Assembly (NCBI RefSeq): GCF_000807675.2
Contig: NZ_CP019962.1
Span: 2,108,001-2,172,000, forward strand
Direction: 5' to 3'
Source of the DNA: Eubacterium limosum
GTDB lineage: Bacteria > Bacillota > Clostridia > Eubacteriales > Eubacteriaceae
DNA: 64,000 bases
This document shows, in pieces, positions 34,221-43,315 of this stretch. Made by a program: the position numbers and the translations under genes. The notes beneath the pieces are model-generated. The model had not been told where the DNA came from and ran no database searches. It saw only the letters and a list, made by a program, of their open reading frames with translations. How positions within the stretch are numbered: position 1 is the stretch's first letter; each line of letters starts with the position of its first letter.

Positions 34221-34712
34221 ATGGCAAACGAAAAATTCAAAGATAAAATCATAAAGGTTTTCGGTATGGAAATGGATGATGACGATCAATACTACGATGA
34301 TGAATACTATGATGATGAAGTAGAAGAAGTTGTCGAAGAGCCGAGAAACACTTATGCACCTCAGCCAAAGAAAACAACGCCTGCCCCGAAACGTACAGGT
34401 CTTGTCGGTATTGGCGATGGTCCGGAGGTTTTGGTTTTAGATCCTGAACGTTTTGAAGACGCACCTGGGATCGTCAATAAAATCAAAGCAGACAAGACGG
34501 TTGTTGTCAATCTCAAAAATACAGAGTACGAAGATGGACAGAAAATTTTTGATTTCCTTAACGGAGCGGTTTTTGCTCTGGAAGGTTCCATCAACCGTAT
34601 AGCCGATAATGTTTTTATCCTTGCGCCAAAACAGGTTTCTGTTTCTACAAGCATGGAAAAAGACGAGAGTGATACAATTACCCCTATTTTAAACTGGGAT
34701 GATGATAAATAA
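34221..34712 (+). CDS. sepF: cell division protein SepF
   Basis: SepF bundles FtsZ filaments and tethers the Z-ring to the membrane. The 163-residue protein has an amphipathic N-terminus (KFKDKIIKVFGMEMD), an acidic Asp/Tyr-rich linker (about residues 18-50), and the C-terminal SepF core (VLVLDPERFED, VVVNLKNTEYEDGQKIFDFLNGAVFALEG). It lies 10 bases after yggS and 2 bases before yggT. Confidence 0.95.
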   Translation: MANEKFKDKIIKVFGMEMDDDDQYYDDEYYDDEVEEVVEEPRNTYAPQPKKTTPAPKRTGLVGIGDGPEVLVLDPERFEDAPGIVNKIKADKTVVVNLKNTEYEDGQKIFDFLNGAVFALEGSINRIADNVFILAPKQVSVSTSMEKDESDTITPILNWDDDK

Positions 34713-34714
34713 GA

Positions 34715-34984
34715 ATGATCGAAAGCGTTTTAATTGTTGCCGGTCATTATCTTGTTGAGCTGATCACGCTCCTGATTGTAGCGAATATTCTGATGAGCTG
34801 GTTTAATCCCAGTCCGGATAATCCGATCGTAAAACTGATTTACGGCTTAACCGAGCCGATTTTGTCGCCGCTGCGCCGTTTTGCAGTCATTGGTCCCATT
34901 GATTTTTCTGGGATTGCGGCCGTGGTGCTGCTTCAATTTATCATTTATCCTCTGTATCAAATGCTGATTAAAGCGATTTTTTAG
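34715..34984 (+). CDS. yggT: YggT-family membrane protein
   Basis: An 89-residue protein with two hydrophobic segments and the family motif MSWFNPSPDNPIVKLIYGLTEPILSPLRR between them. YggT proteins sit in the sepF/ylm division cluster of Gram-positive bacteria; their exact role is not established. It starts 2 bases after the sepF stop. Confidence 0.92.
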   Translation: MIESVLIVAGHYLVELITLLIVANILMSWFNPSPDNPIVKLIYGLTEPILSPLRRFAVIGPIDFSGIAAVVLLQFIIYPLYQMLIKAIF

Positions 34985-35087
34985 CCTGTGACCGTCTGCC
35001 GCCATGGACAGACGGTTTCATTTAAAACTTGGCAGAAAACGAATACATAAAAATCTTCTATTATACATGAAAGGAGGTGAACAAAAT

Positions 35088-35453
35088 ATGCGCTCAGGAC
35101 AATATGCTTTGTATCATGGAGAAACCTTTAAGTGTCAGGAGATTATGTCGGACACCTTTAAATTAATTGTGGACGGTAATAAGGCGCCGCCGGGCTTCAG
35201 GCAAAGCAGCTATGGTAATTTTACTAAGATGGTCCGTTATGAAGATTTGGAAAAAGTAATGCAGATTAAGACCATGATCGTCTACCGGAATGAAAATCTT
35301 ATACTCATGGATGAAGATGAGGGAAAGCTTATCGTCACAACGGCAGATAAGCGCATTGGTTTTCGTTTGGGGATGACAGAGAACGGAAGGGGAGAGTTCG
35401 TTCTCGAGTTGTCAAAGTCAGATTCCTATGAGATCCTTGAATATATGGAGTGA
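35088..35453 (+). CDS. protein of unknown function in the ylm cluster
   Basis: A 121-residue soluble, beta-rich protein I do not recognise. The start at 35088 is fixed by a strong AAAGGAGGTG site (35069-35078); an upstream in-frame ATG at 35004 would make the product span that site. It has no signal peptide or membrane helix. It follows yggT and is closed by a terminator, so it may be the last gene of the yggS-sepF-yggT transcript. Confidence 0.7.
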   Translation: MRSGQYALYHGETFKCQEIMSDTFKLIVDGNKAPPGFRQSSYGNFTKMVRYEDLEKVMQIKTMIVYRNENLILMDEDEGKLIVTTADKRIGFRLGMTENGRGEFVLELSKSDSYEILEYME

Positions 35454-35480
35454 GCTAAAGGAAGAAGGTTTAATGTGAAA

Positions 35481-35507
35481 AGCCGGTGACTGAACACCGG
35501 TTTTTTT
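35481..35507 (+). terminator. intrinsic terminator
   Basis: Stem CCGGTG/CACCGG (35483-35488 with 35495-35500) with flanking A/T, followed by seven T. Confidence 0.92.
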
Positions 35508-35522
35508 GTCGTGTGTTTTAGC

Positions 35523-35551
35523 TTGAGAACATTTGCGTTTTTAGCTATAAT
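35523..35551 (+). promoter_or_regulatory. sigma-A-type promoter of the second MATE gene
   Basis: TTGAGA, 17-base spacer, TATAAT. The start site would fall near 35558, which argues against the in-frame ATG codons at 35560 and 35566 as starts. Confidence 0.8.
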
Positions 35552-35589
35552 AGAAAAGATTGTTTATGAATTGTTCAGGGAGAAGGCAT

Positions 35590-36933
35590 TTGGAACAGCG
35601 AGTACAAAATCTGACAAAAGGTAATATCTATAAAACGCTGGCAGTCTTTGCGCTGCCCTATCTAATGGCCAATTTTATCCAGGCGCTTTACGGCGCGGTG
35701 GACATGATGGTTGTTGGCTGGTTTAACGACGCGGCTGTGGTTGCGGCAGTTTCCATTGGAACACAGATGATGCAGATTGTCATAAGCTTTGTAGCCGGTC
35801 TGACCATGGGAGGCACCATCATCATTGCCCAGTATTATGGCGGCGGCAGAGAAAAAGATACCGTTGAGACCATCAGTACCATGCTGACGCTTTTTGCCAT
35901 CGCTGCGTTTTTAATGACTGTGGTGCTGCTTTTATTGGCCGCGCCGTTTCTGGGCTTGCTGAAGACACCGGCGGAATCCTTTGCTTCGGCCATGGATTAT
36001 GTTCTGATCTGTGCCTGTGGAATCTTTTTTATCTTTGGCTATAATGCTTTAGCGGCAATGCTCAGAGGTCTGGGCGACGCTAAAAGTCTATTGTATTTTA
36101 TTGCGGCAGCCTGTGTGTTTAATGTCGTTTTTGATTTGCTGCTGGTCGGCGTCCTGAAAATGGGTGCCGCAGGAGCCGCACTGGCAACAGCCGGTTCACA
36201 GGGAGTCAGTATGATCCTGGCCATTGTTTATCTGAACCGGAAAAGCTTTGTTTTTGAGTTTAAAAGAGACAACTTCAGGATTTACAAAGATAAGGCAATA
36301 CGGCTTCTGAAAGTAGGGGTTCCAGTATCGCTGCAGGAGACTTTGCTGCAGATTTCCTTTTTGTTTATTACAGCCATCATCAATACGATGGGAGTCGTTG
36401 CAGCCGCAGCGGTTGGTATTGCGGGAAAATTTGACGCTTTTGCCATGCTTCCAGCTGGCGCCTTTTCGGGTGCTATCGCGGCCATTGCAGCTCAGAATAT
36501 TGGAGCGGGGCAGCCTGACCGGGCGAAGAAGTCTCTTTTTGCCAGTATTGTTATGTCACTGCTCTGTTCAATCCCTTTTTTTATCTGGGCGCAGGCTTTT
36601 CCGGTGTCAATTTTACAGATTTTCAGAGCAGAACCGGCAGTTATTTTGGCCGGAACGGCGTATCTGAGAACCTTCAGTATTGATTTTATGCTTGTTGCCT
36701 TTGGATTTTGCTTTCTTGGTTTTTTTAACGGCTGTGGACGAACGACTTTTTCAATGGTTAATGGTGTGGCCGCATCCTTGCTTGTCCGCTTGCCGCTGGC
36801 ATGGATTTTGAGTATGACACTGTCCGGCAGTCTGATGGCAATCGGCCTGGCGGCGCCGGCGGCCACTTTGGTTTCTGTTGTGGCAGAGATCATTTATTTA
36901 AGGCTGGGACGTTGGAAAACCCCAGTGGTATGA
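35590..36933 (+). CDS. MATE-family exporter
   Basis: A 447-residue MATE transporter (VFALPYLMANFIQALYGAVDMM in helix 1; GVPVSLQETLLQISFLF opening the second half). The start is taken as the TTG at 35590, seven bases after GGGAG; upstream ATGs lie at the predicted transcript start. It has its own promoter and interrupts the usual yggT-ylmH order. It is only distantly similar to the MATE protein at 23750-25078. Substrate unknown. Confidence 0.9.
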   Translation: MEQRVQNLTKGNIYKTLAVFALPYLMANFIQALYGAVDMMVVGWFNDAAVVAAVSIGTQMMQIVISFVAGLTMGGTIIIAQYYGGGREKDTVETISTMLTLFAIAAFLMTVVLLLLAAPFLGLLKTPAESFASAMDYVLICACGIFFIFGYNALAAMLRGLGDAKSLLYFIAAACVFNVVFDLLLVGVLKMGAAGAALATAGSQGVSMILAIVYLNRKSFVFEFKRDNFRIYKDKAIRLLKVGVPVSLQETLLQISFLFITAIINTMGVVAAAAVGIAGKFDAFAMLPAGAFSGAIAAIAAQNIGAGQPDRAKKSLFASIVMSLLCSIPFFIWAQAFPVSILQIFRAEPAVILAGTAYLRTFSIDFMLVAFGFCFLGFFNGCGRTTFSMVNGVAASLLVRLPLAWILSMTLSGSLMAIGLAAPAATLVSVVAEIIYLRLGRWKTPVV

Positions 36934-36942
36934 GGTATAGAA

Positions 36943-37677
36943 ATGGATAAAAAAGATGAATTTTTGCTGGCCAGGGTGGAGGAAGCTTGTCAGAATAATT
37001 ACGCCCCCCAGTTTTTTGATTTTCAGGATGAGGCCATGCAGTTGAAAATGGAAAATATTTTAAAATATTCTGGAGAGCCCTATCTTTTCTGGGGAGGAAT
37101 GGAAAATGCTGGTAGGAGAATGCTGTGTATCTATCCGGATTATTTAGAAGCCGACACACTCGAATGGCCTATGCTGGCAGTCGCTTTCCCAAAGGAATTT
37201 CCAATGGATCACCGTAATGTGCTCGGAGAGCTGATGCATCTGGGCATTACGCGTGAATGTGTAGGCGATATTAATTTGAACGATGAAGAAGTGCAGGTGA
37301 TTTTTGCGGAGCGTCTGAGGGATTTTATCACCTTGAATTTTACAAAGGTGAAGGGCAGGAGCATTAAGCCTGAAATACTGGAGCTTGACCAGATCAAAAC
37401 CTTTGAGCTGCGGTTTAAGCGGCTGGAGCTGGTAGCCGCCTCAGACCGTCTGGACGGTGTGATCAACAAAATATGGGGCTTTTCAAGACAAGACAGCATT
37501 ACCTATATTAAGCAGCGCCGCGTCCGGGTTAATTATGAAGAGATCACTAAAAATGATTATCGGATCAGGACTGGAGATATTATTTCGCTCAGAGGCAAGG
37601 GAAAAGCAGTCATTACAGAGCTTGGCGGTGTCACTAAAAAGGGAAATCTGCGTTTGGTTGTTGATAAATATATTTAG
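36943..37677 (+). CDS. ylmH: YlmH-family S4-domain RNA-binding protein
   Basis: A 244-residue protein with an N-terminal YlmH domain (about residues 1-165; FLARVEEA-like opening, YPDYLE) and a C-terminal S4 RNA-binding domain (RLDGVINKIWGFSRQDS, VRVNYEEITKNDYRIRTGDIISLRGKGK). YlmH relatives bind the ribosome and take part in rescue of stalled 50S-peptidyl-tRNA complexes. It begins 9 bases after the MATE stop, so may be read through from that promoter. Confidence 0.92.
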   Translation: MDKKDEFLLARVEEACQNNYAPQFFDFQDEAMQLKMENILKYSGEPYLFWGGMENAGRRMLCIYPDYLEADTLEWPMLAVAFPKEFPMDHRNVLGELMHLGITRECVGDINLNDEEVQVIFAERLRDFITLNFTKVKGRSIKPEILELDQIKTFELRFKRLELVAASDRLDGVINKIWGFSRQDSITYIKQRRVRVNYEEITKNDYRIRTGDIISLRGKGKAVITELGGVTKKGNLRLVVDKYI

Positions 37678-37698
37678 AAGAAATTGAGGAATAAATAA

Positions 37699-38622
37699 AT
37701 GGAAATAAAAGAATACCATGTCCCGGAAGAAAAGGCTGGTGTGCGTCTGGACGCTTACTGCGCTGAGCAGGAGCCGGATTTTTCCCGGGGCTATATTAAG
37801 AATTTATTGATTGAAGCCGCTGTAAAGGTGGATGGAAGCCAGAAAAAGGCCAGCTATAAGCTAAAAGGCGGAGAGATCATTACCATGGAGATTCCTGAGC
37901 CGGTGGAAAGCACGATTGAGCCGGAGAATATCCCTCTGGAGATCATCTATGAGGATGAGGATGTGATCGTGGTCAATAAGCCAAAGGGAATGGTGGTGCA
38001 TCCGGCCCCGGGCAGCCCGTCCGGCACGCTGGTCAATGCCCTGATGCACCATACCGGCGCGCTGTCAAACATCAATGGCGTTTACAGGCCGGGGATCATT
38101 CACCGGATCGATAAGGATACCTCCGGACTTTTGATGGTGGCGAAAAATAATACAGCCCATCAAAACCTGACGGATCAGCTGAAGGCGCACACCATTACAC
38201 GTCAGTATAAAGCACTGGTAAAAGGCATTATGGAAAATAATCGCGGCACCATTGATATGCCTATCGGCAGGCATCCAAAGGATCGTATCCGTATGGCGGT
38301 GGTTAAAGAAAATTCTAAGGAGGCGGTCACGCATTTCGAGACCCTCAAGCGCTATGCAGAGGGATATACACTGATGCAGTTTCGGCTGGAAACCGGCAGA
38401 ACACATCAGATCAGGGTGCACATGCAGGCCATTGGCTACCCCATCGCGGGCGATCTATTATACAAAGGGGACAAAAAAAATCCCTTCAAGACTGAAGGGC
38501 AGTGCCTTCACGCTGAACTGCTGGGTTTCAAGCACCCACGCACCGGCGAATATATGGAGTTTTCAGCGCCCTTACCCGAAGCCTTTCAGGCGATTCTGGA
38601 CGGGTTGAAGGAAATTGAGTAA
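37699..38622 (+). CDS. rluD: RluD-type 23S rRNA pseudouridine synthase
   Basis: A 307-residue pseudouridine synthase with an N-terminal S4 domain (about residues 12-70) and a RluA-family catalytic domain with HRIDKDTSGLLMVAKN (catalytic Asp) and GRTHQIRVHMQ. Its position after ylmH matches ylyB/rluD of Firmicutes, though lspA, usually between them, is missing here. The exact rRNA target is inferred from the family. Confidence 0.93.
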   Translation: MEIKEYHVPEEKAGVRLDAYCAEQEPDFSRGYIKNLLIEAAVKVDGSQKKASYKLKGGEIITMEIPEPVESTIEPENIPLEIIYEDEDVIVVNKPKGMVVHPAPGSPSGTLVNALMHHTGALSNINGVYRPGIIHRIDKDTSGLLMVAKNNTAHQNLTDQLKAHTITRQYKALVKGIMENNRGTIDMPIGRHPKDRIRMAVVKENSKEAVTHFETLKRYAEGYTLMQFRLETGRTHQIRVHMQAIGYPIAGDLLYKGDKKNPFKTEGQCLHAELLGFKHPRTGEYMEFSAPLPEAFQAILDGLKEIE

Positions 38623-38671
38623 AAGCTTTGGTTCTTAAAAAATATAAAATCCGAAAAATAAAGCCGTGCAT

Positions 38672-38859
38672 TTTCATGTGACACATATGACAATGCGCGG
38701 GCAGTGTTAGCGGTCTGTTTCATTTTTAAGCAGACCGCTTTTGTTTTCTGTAATACAACATAATAGTAAAATAAATAAACTATATTGAAAAATGCTTACT
38801 AGCCCCTCATATTTTTTATGTCACATGACGCTGCGCTTTGACGTATGTGTCGTATGAAA
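38672..38859. repeat. pair of ~30-bp imperfect inverted repeats in a convergent intergenic region
   Basis: Bases 38672-38701 and the reverse complement of 38830-38859 agree at about 23 of 30 positions, sharing TTTCAT, GACACATA and GCGC blocks. A separate 10-base perfect inverted pair, TCATGTGACA (38674-38683) and TGTCACATGA (38819-38828), lies in the same place. They flank a terminator. No transposase or target duplication is evident. Confidence 0.55.
38709..38746 (+). terminator. intrinsic terminator after rluD
   Basis: A 9-bp perfect stem AGCGGTCTG/CAGACCGCT (38709-38717 with 38731-38739) followed by TTTGTTTT. Confidence 0.9.
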
Positions 38860-38897
38860 GCTAGAGGTGGTAAGATGTTTTTAACGCGCTTTTTAAA

Positions 38898-40709
38898 CTA
38901 TATTTGCTCATTGCTGTTCAAAACCTGCCGGATCGCGGCGATTTTATCCTGATTGGGTGTAACATACATTGTGTTTTGGTTGGTGAAAATAACCATGCCC
39001 GGTTTTGATTTTTTGGGCTTTTTTAAATATTTGAACTCAACGTAGTCCACCGGGACATTTTCAGAGTTTTTAGCCTTGCTGTGCCAGGCTGCCAGCATTC
39101 CTGCCTCCAGAAGCGTATCCTCTGTAATGAAACGTCCGTTTGCTACGATCAGGACATGTGAGCCAGGAATATCTTTGACATGAAGCCAGCAGTCCTCAGC
39201 TACGCCCAGACGTGTAGAAATATAATCGTTCTGGTAATTGTTTTTTCCAACATAAATATCAAAGCCCTCGGAGGATATGAAGTGCAGAGGCTTGGAAGCC
39301 GCGATATGTTTCTTGGCTTCTTTAGGGGTCAGGCCTTTTTTGTTGAATTCAGAATGCATGAATTCGTGGCGGATTTCGTCCAGCTCGTTAAGCTCTGTGG
39401 ATTGGTCCAGACCGCCTGTGAGGCTCTCAAGATAGTAGACCTGTTCCTCGGTGGTCTTTATTTGTTCGGCCAGCTGTATCTGGGCTCGTTTGCCCTTGTT
39501 GTATTTTTTATAGAAGCGCTGGGCATTTTGGGAGGGTGTTTCATTAACCTTGAGATGAACCGTGACGGTTTTCATTTCCGGGTCGGTATAGTCTACCAGA
39601 TCAACCGTCGCCATGCCCTTTTCAATCCTGTAGATGTTGGCGGTAATCAGGTCGCCATAGAGCTTGTTTTTCTCATTTTTTTTGGAGTTGTCCATATCCT
39701 GATGCAGGTTCTGGAGCTTTTTATAGTTTTTTTTCAGCAGAGTGTCCAGCTGATGCCGCAGATTGGCGCTTTTTGCCTTGAAGCGGATTTTTTTATCCTT
39801 GATATAGTAAAAGGCCTCCAGCATTTTTGAGACGCTTGTGTAGGCACTGCGCTCGTTATCGGTCATATGGTGGAGGTTGACCGTTGAAAAATCAATGATT
39901 TCACGTCGGAAGTAATAAATGCCGCAGTCGGGCCCTTTTTCAATTTCCTCCATGACCTCTCTGAAAGCTTGATATAAATAGCCAAGCTGCTTTTTTGAAA
40001 ATTCTTTGAGTTTGAGTTCAGGGTTAAGACCAGCTCTGAAACAGAATTCCCGGGCGATAATAGGACTCAGACCCAGAAAGCACTGCACCCAGAAACGTTC
40101 GGTAACAGTTTCTGGGTTTTCTGCTACCATTTCGTGGAACCGGGCCTCTGTTAGGGATAAAAAATTCTGACGGCCGCTTTCAGGCGGGTAAATATAGGCC
40201 TTGCCAGGCAGGATCTGGCGGTAGCGGTTGGAGCCGGAGCCTACTTTTTTCATGGCGTCCAGAATAATATCTTCACCGTCCTGGGGTTCACCGGAGGCGT
40301 CTGTCTTATCGTCGATTAAAATAACATTGCTGTTTCGGCCCATGATCTCGACCACCAGCTTTTTGATCACCACATCGTTGAATTCATTTTTGCCGGAGAT
40401 ACTGAACTCGATCACTCGGTCAGTTTCATGCTGTACAATATCCACGATAATGCCGTTAAGAAGGTGTTTTCTCAGTACCATGCAGAAGCTGGGGGGCGTG
40501 TTTGGGTTTTCCTTGAGCTTTTCGGTCAGGTAGACGCGCGGATTGTTCGCGTTGGCTGAGATCAAAAGGTTATAGTTTTCCTTTTCTCTGTTAATCGTCA
40601 TGCGGATTTCATCGTTTTCGGGCTGGTATATTTTGCGGATACGGCCGCCCATGATGGTCGCCTGTAATTCTTTTATTAAATGTTTGGTAGTAATGCCGTC
40701 AAATGCCAT
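38898..40709 (-). CDS. rqcH: NFACT-family ribosome quality-control factor RqcH
   Basis: RqcH binds stalled 50S subunits and recruits tRNA-Ala to add alanine tails; older annotations call it fibronectin-binding protein. The 603-residue protein has the NFACT-N domain (MAFDGITTKHLIKEL onward), a central coiled coil (about residues 280-440), and the NFACT-R domain with CWLHVKDIPGSHVLI. The start is the ATG at 40709, preceded by GAAGGGA; the in-frame ATG at 40727 has no ribosome site. It is a single gene on the minus strand. Confidence 0.94.
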   Translation of the reverse strand: MAFDGITTKHLIKELQATIMGGRIRKIYQPENDEIRMTINREKENYNLLISANANNPRVYLTEKLKENPNTPPSFCMVLRKHLLNGIIVDIVQHETDRVIEFSISGKNEFNDVVIKKLVVEIMGRNSNVILIDDKTDASGEPQDGEDIILDAMKKVGSGSNRYRQILPGKAYIYPPESGRQNFLSLTEARFHEMVAENPETVTERFWVQCFLGLSPIIAREFCFRAGLNPELKLKEFSKKQLGYLYQAFREVMEEIEKGPDCGIYYFRREIIDFSTVNLHHMTDNERSAYTSVSKMLEAFYYIKDKKIRFKAKSANLRHQLDTLLKKNYKKLQNLHQDMDNSKKNEKNKLYGDLITANIYRIEKGMATVDLVDYTDPEMKTVTVHLKVNETPSQNAQRFYKKYNKGKRAQIQLAEQIKTTEEQVYYLESLTGGLDQSTELNELDEIRHEFMHSEFNKKGLTPKEAKKHIAASKPLHFISSEGFDIYVGKNNYQNDYISTRLGVAEDCWLHVKDIPGSHVLIVANGRFITEDTLLEAGMLAAWHSKAKNSENVPVDYVEFKYLKKPKKSKPGMVIFTNQNTMYVTPNQDKIAAIRQVLNSNEQI

Positions 40710-40786
40710 TGGTTCAATTCCCTTCATCTATTTTAAAGATTTTTATTTCTTTATTTAATCTTTTCAAATAATTCTAGCATTTCCTG

Positions 40787-40815
40787 TTGTTTTTTGGAAG
40801 TTTTTTGGATATGAT
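40787..40815 (+). promoter_or_regulatory. sigma-A-type promoter upstream of dapF
   Basis: TTGTTT, 17-base spacer, TATGAT, 39 bases upstream of the dapF start. It probably drives the long housekeeping run. Confidence 0.65.
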
Positions 40816-40854
40816 AGAAGATAAATAATTCAAAATGGAAAGATAGGCTTAAGA

Positions 40855-41733
40855 ATGAATTTTACAAAAATGCAGGGTGCCGGAAATGACTTTATCGTCA
40901 TTGACAATATGGACAATTCCATCGAACTACCGGCGCCGTTAATAGAGGCAATGTGCAGGCCGCATTTTGGAATCGGTGCAGACGGTTTGATTCTGGTCGA
41001 GCCTTCGGAGTCCTGTGATGTGCGAATGAATTATTACAACCAGGACGGCTCCATCGCGGAAATGTGTGGTAATGGTGTCCGCTGTCTTGCCAAATATGCC
41101 GCCGATGCTGGTATTGTGGACGCTTCAAAGCCTTTTGAGGTTGAGACCAGAGCCGGGAAAATCGGCGTCCAGGTTTTAGAATCCTACCGGGGGGTATCAA
41201 CCATCAGGGTAAGCATGGGCAATGTCAGCTTTGAGACACAGGAGATCCCGGTCATTTCGGATAAAACGACGCTCCTTGGTGAGAAGATTGCCTATAAGGA
41301 TCAGGAGCTTATCTATGGCTGCGCGTCTATGGGAAATCCGCATATGGCTGTTTTAGTTGAAAATGTGGACAGCTTCCCCATAGAGGAGGTTGGCCCATAT
41401 TTTGAGAACCACCCTATGTTCCCCAATAAATGTAATATTAGCTTTGCGGAGGTTATCAGCCCTGACAGCATTGCTATGGACACATGGGAACGCGGTGTCG
41501 GCCGTACGCTGGCCTGCGGTACTGGTACCTGTGCAACAGTTGCGGTGCTGCACCGTATGGGCCTGGTTGGTAATAAAGTTCACGCCTGTTTATCCGGCGG
41601 GGATCTGGTGATTGAGCTTGACGGGAAGACTGTCTTTATGACAGGACCGGCAAAGGTTGTTTTTACAGGTACCTATGAAATGCAGGTTCCTAATGAAGAA
41701 GAAGCGTTATTTGCAGCTTTAAGAGAATTGTAA
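40855..41733 (+). CDS. dapF: diaminopimelate epimerase
   Basis: DapF interconverts LL- and meso-diaminopimelate for lysine and peptidoglycan synthesis. The 292-residue protein has both catalytic Cys motifs, MCGNGVRC and LACGTGTCA, plus the N-terminal MQGAGNDFIVID. It opens the run dapF-yicC-gmk-rpoZ-priA. Confidence 0.97.
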   Translation: MNFTKMQGAGNDFIVIDNMDNSIELPAPLIEAMCRPHFGIGADGLILVEPSESCDVRMNYYNQDGSIAEMCGNGVRCLAKYAADAGIVDASKPFEVETRAGKIGVQVLESYRGVSTIRVSMGNVSFETQEIPVISDKTTLLGEKIAYKDQELIYGCASMGNPHMAVLVENVDSFPIEEVGPYFENHPMFPNKCNISFAEVISPDSIAMDTWERGVGRTLACGTGTCATVAVLHRMGLVGNKVHACLSGGDLVIELDGKTVFMTGPAKVVFTGTYEMQVPNEEEALFAALREL

Positions 41734-41759
41734 GCCTGAAAAGAACGGAGGCAACAAAA

Positions 41760-42641
41760 ATGAAAAGTATGACAGGTTTTGGCCGAAAGGATTACAGAGA
41801 TGAAGCACTGGAGATATCAATTGAAATAAAAACCATTAATCATCGTTTCAGAGATTTTTTTCTGAAGCTGCCGCGGTCATTAAATCCCATTGAGGAAAAC
41901 ATCCGCAAGGCCATCAGTGAAAAAATCGCTCGTGGCCGTATTGAGGTTTTTATTAAATATAACGAGCTGGACGCTCAGAATAAACGGATTGTATTTAACC
42001 GCGATCTCGCTAAAGCGTATATCAATGTTCTGAATGAAATTAAAACCTTGGACTCTATGATCGACGATGATTTGAGCCCGGGCCTGATCGCCAAATTCCC
42101 AGATGTCGTAAGCCTGGAGGATGAAAGCGTGGATTATGACGCGGTCTGGCGTAAAATGGCCCCTGTGCTGGAGGAAGCCCTGGAACAGGTGGATTCCAGC
42201 CGAAGCCGTGAAGGAGAAGCCCTCAAAAAGGACGTTGCGGCCCGCTGTGCCACCATTGAAAGGGCTGTTTCAGCCATTGAGGATAAAAGTCCTGAGATGC
42301 TGAAAAAATATCATGAAGAGCTCCGCGCGAAAGTGGAAGCCTACACGGATTCCATGGAAGTGGATGAAAAACGCGTTTTAACTGAGGTGGCCATTATGGC
42401 GGATAAGCTGGACGTCAGCGAGGAGCTGACGCGGCTTAAAAGCCATAACGGTCGTTTGGAAGAGATTCTCGGAGAAGAGGATGAGCCGGTTGGCCGTAAG
42501 CTGGATTTTCTGGTTCAGGAATTAAACCGTGAGATCAATACCATCGGATCAAAGGCCAACGACATCGGCATTGCCAATTTGGTGGTAGATGTCAAAAGTG
42601 AAATTGAAAAAATCCGCGAACAGATACAGAATATCGAATAA
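41760..42641 (+). CDS. YicC-family endoribonuclease
   Basis: A 293-residue YicC/YloC-type protein; members act as endoribonucleases. It has the N-terminal family signature MKSMTGFGR, IKTINHRFRD, and the conserved C-terminus RKLDFLVQELNREINTIGSKAND. The central region is a long helical coil. Its place before gmk and rpoZ is the conserved Firmicute order. Start follows GGAGG. Confidence 0.95.
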   Translation: MKSMTGFGRKDYRDEALEISIEIKTINHRFRDFFLKLPRSLNPIEENIRKAISEKIARGRIEVFIKYNELDAQNKRIVFNRDLAKAYINVLNEIKTLDSMIDDDLSPGLIAKFPDVVSLEDESVDYDAVWRKMAPVLEEALEQVDSSRSREGEALKKDVAARCATIERAVSAIEDKSPEMLKKYHEELRAKVEAYTDSMEVDEKRVLTEVAIMADKLDVSEELTRLKSHNGRLEEILGEEDEPVGRKLDFLVQELNREINTIGSKANDIGIANLVVDVKSEIEKIREQIQNIE

Positions 42642-42680
42642 TATAAAAAACGTCAGCAAATTGGAGGAGTTTAAGCAAAT

Positions 42681-43313
42681 ATGAGCAGTGAAGAAAAATT
42701 TTTTGAACGGGAAAAAGGAATTTTGATTGTTATTTCAGGGCCTTCCTGTGCCGGTAAGGGTACGGTGTGTAGAATTGTACGTGAAAACCGCCCGGAGATA
42801 CGGCTTTCCATTTCTGAGACAACCCGTTCACCAAGAAATTATGAAGTGCCGGGGAAGGATTACTTCTTTGTCACCAAAGAAGCGTTCAAACAGCGTATTG
42901 AGCAGGGAAAGTACCTGGAATATGCGACGGTTTATGATAATTATTATGGAACTCCAAAGGATTATGTTGAAAATTTGCTCGAAGAAGGGTATGATGTTAT
43001 ATTGGAGATCGATATTCAGGGTGCCGCAAAGGTTCGGGAGAATTACAAGGAAGGTATTTATATCTTCATAGCGCCCCCATCCATGAAGGAGCTGCGCAGA
43101 AGAATTGAAATGCGCGGAACAGAAAGTGCAGAGCAGATGGAAATGCGTCTGAGCTGTGCTTATGATGAGATGACCAATGCGGATGATTACAGCTATATTG
43201 TCATTAATCAGGATAAAAATGTGGCGGCATATCAGGTCGAATCCATTATCACTGCTGAAAAATGCAGAACCGAACGTTTGAAAAATAAAGTAAATGATAT
43301 TCTAGGGAGGTAG
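42681..43313 (+). CDS. gmk: guanylate kinase
   Basis: Gmk makes GDP from GMP. The 210-residue protein has the P-loop GPSCAGKGTV (a Cys replaces the more usual Gly/Ser at the fourth position), the GMP-binding segment SISETTRSPRNYEVPGKDY, and EIDIQGAAKVR. Length is normal. It ends 2 bases before rpoZ. Confidence 0.96.
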   Translation: MSSEEKFFEREKGILIVISGPSCAGKGTVCRIVRENRPEIRLSISETTRSPRNYEVPGKDYFFVTKEAFKQRIEQGKYLEYATVYDNYYGTPKDYVENLLEEGYDVILEIDIQGAAKVRENYKEGIYIFIAPPSMKELRRRIEMRGTESAEQMEMRLSCAYDEMTNADDYSYIVINQDKNVAAYQVESIITAEKCRTERLKNKVNDILGR

Positions 43314-43315
43314 AA

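Noticed and set aside
38672-38859. Insertion sequence ends
   Set aside because: No transposase gene lies between the repeats and no flanking direct duplication is seen; kept only as an inverted-repeat finding.
39180-39830. 216-codon open frame on the plus strand
   Set aside because: It lies wholly antisense to rqcH, has no ribosome site and no recognisable domain; the opposite strand encodes a clear NFACT protein.
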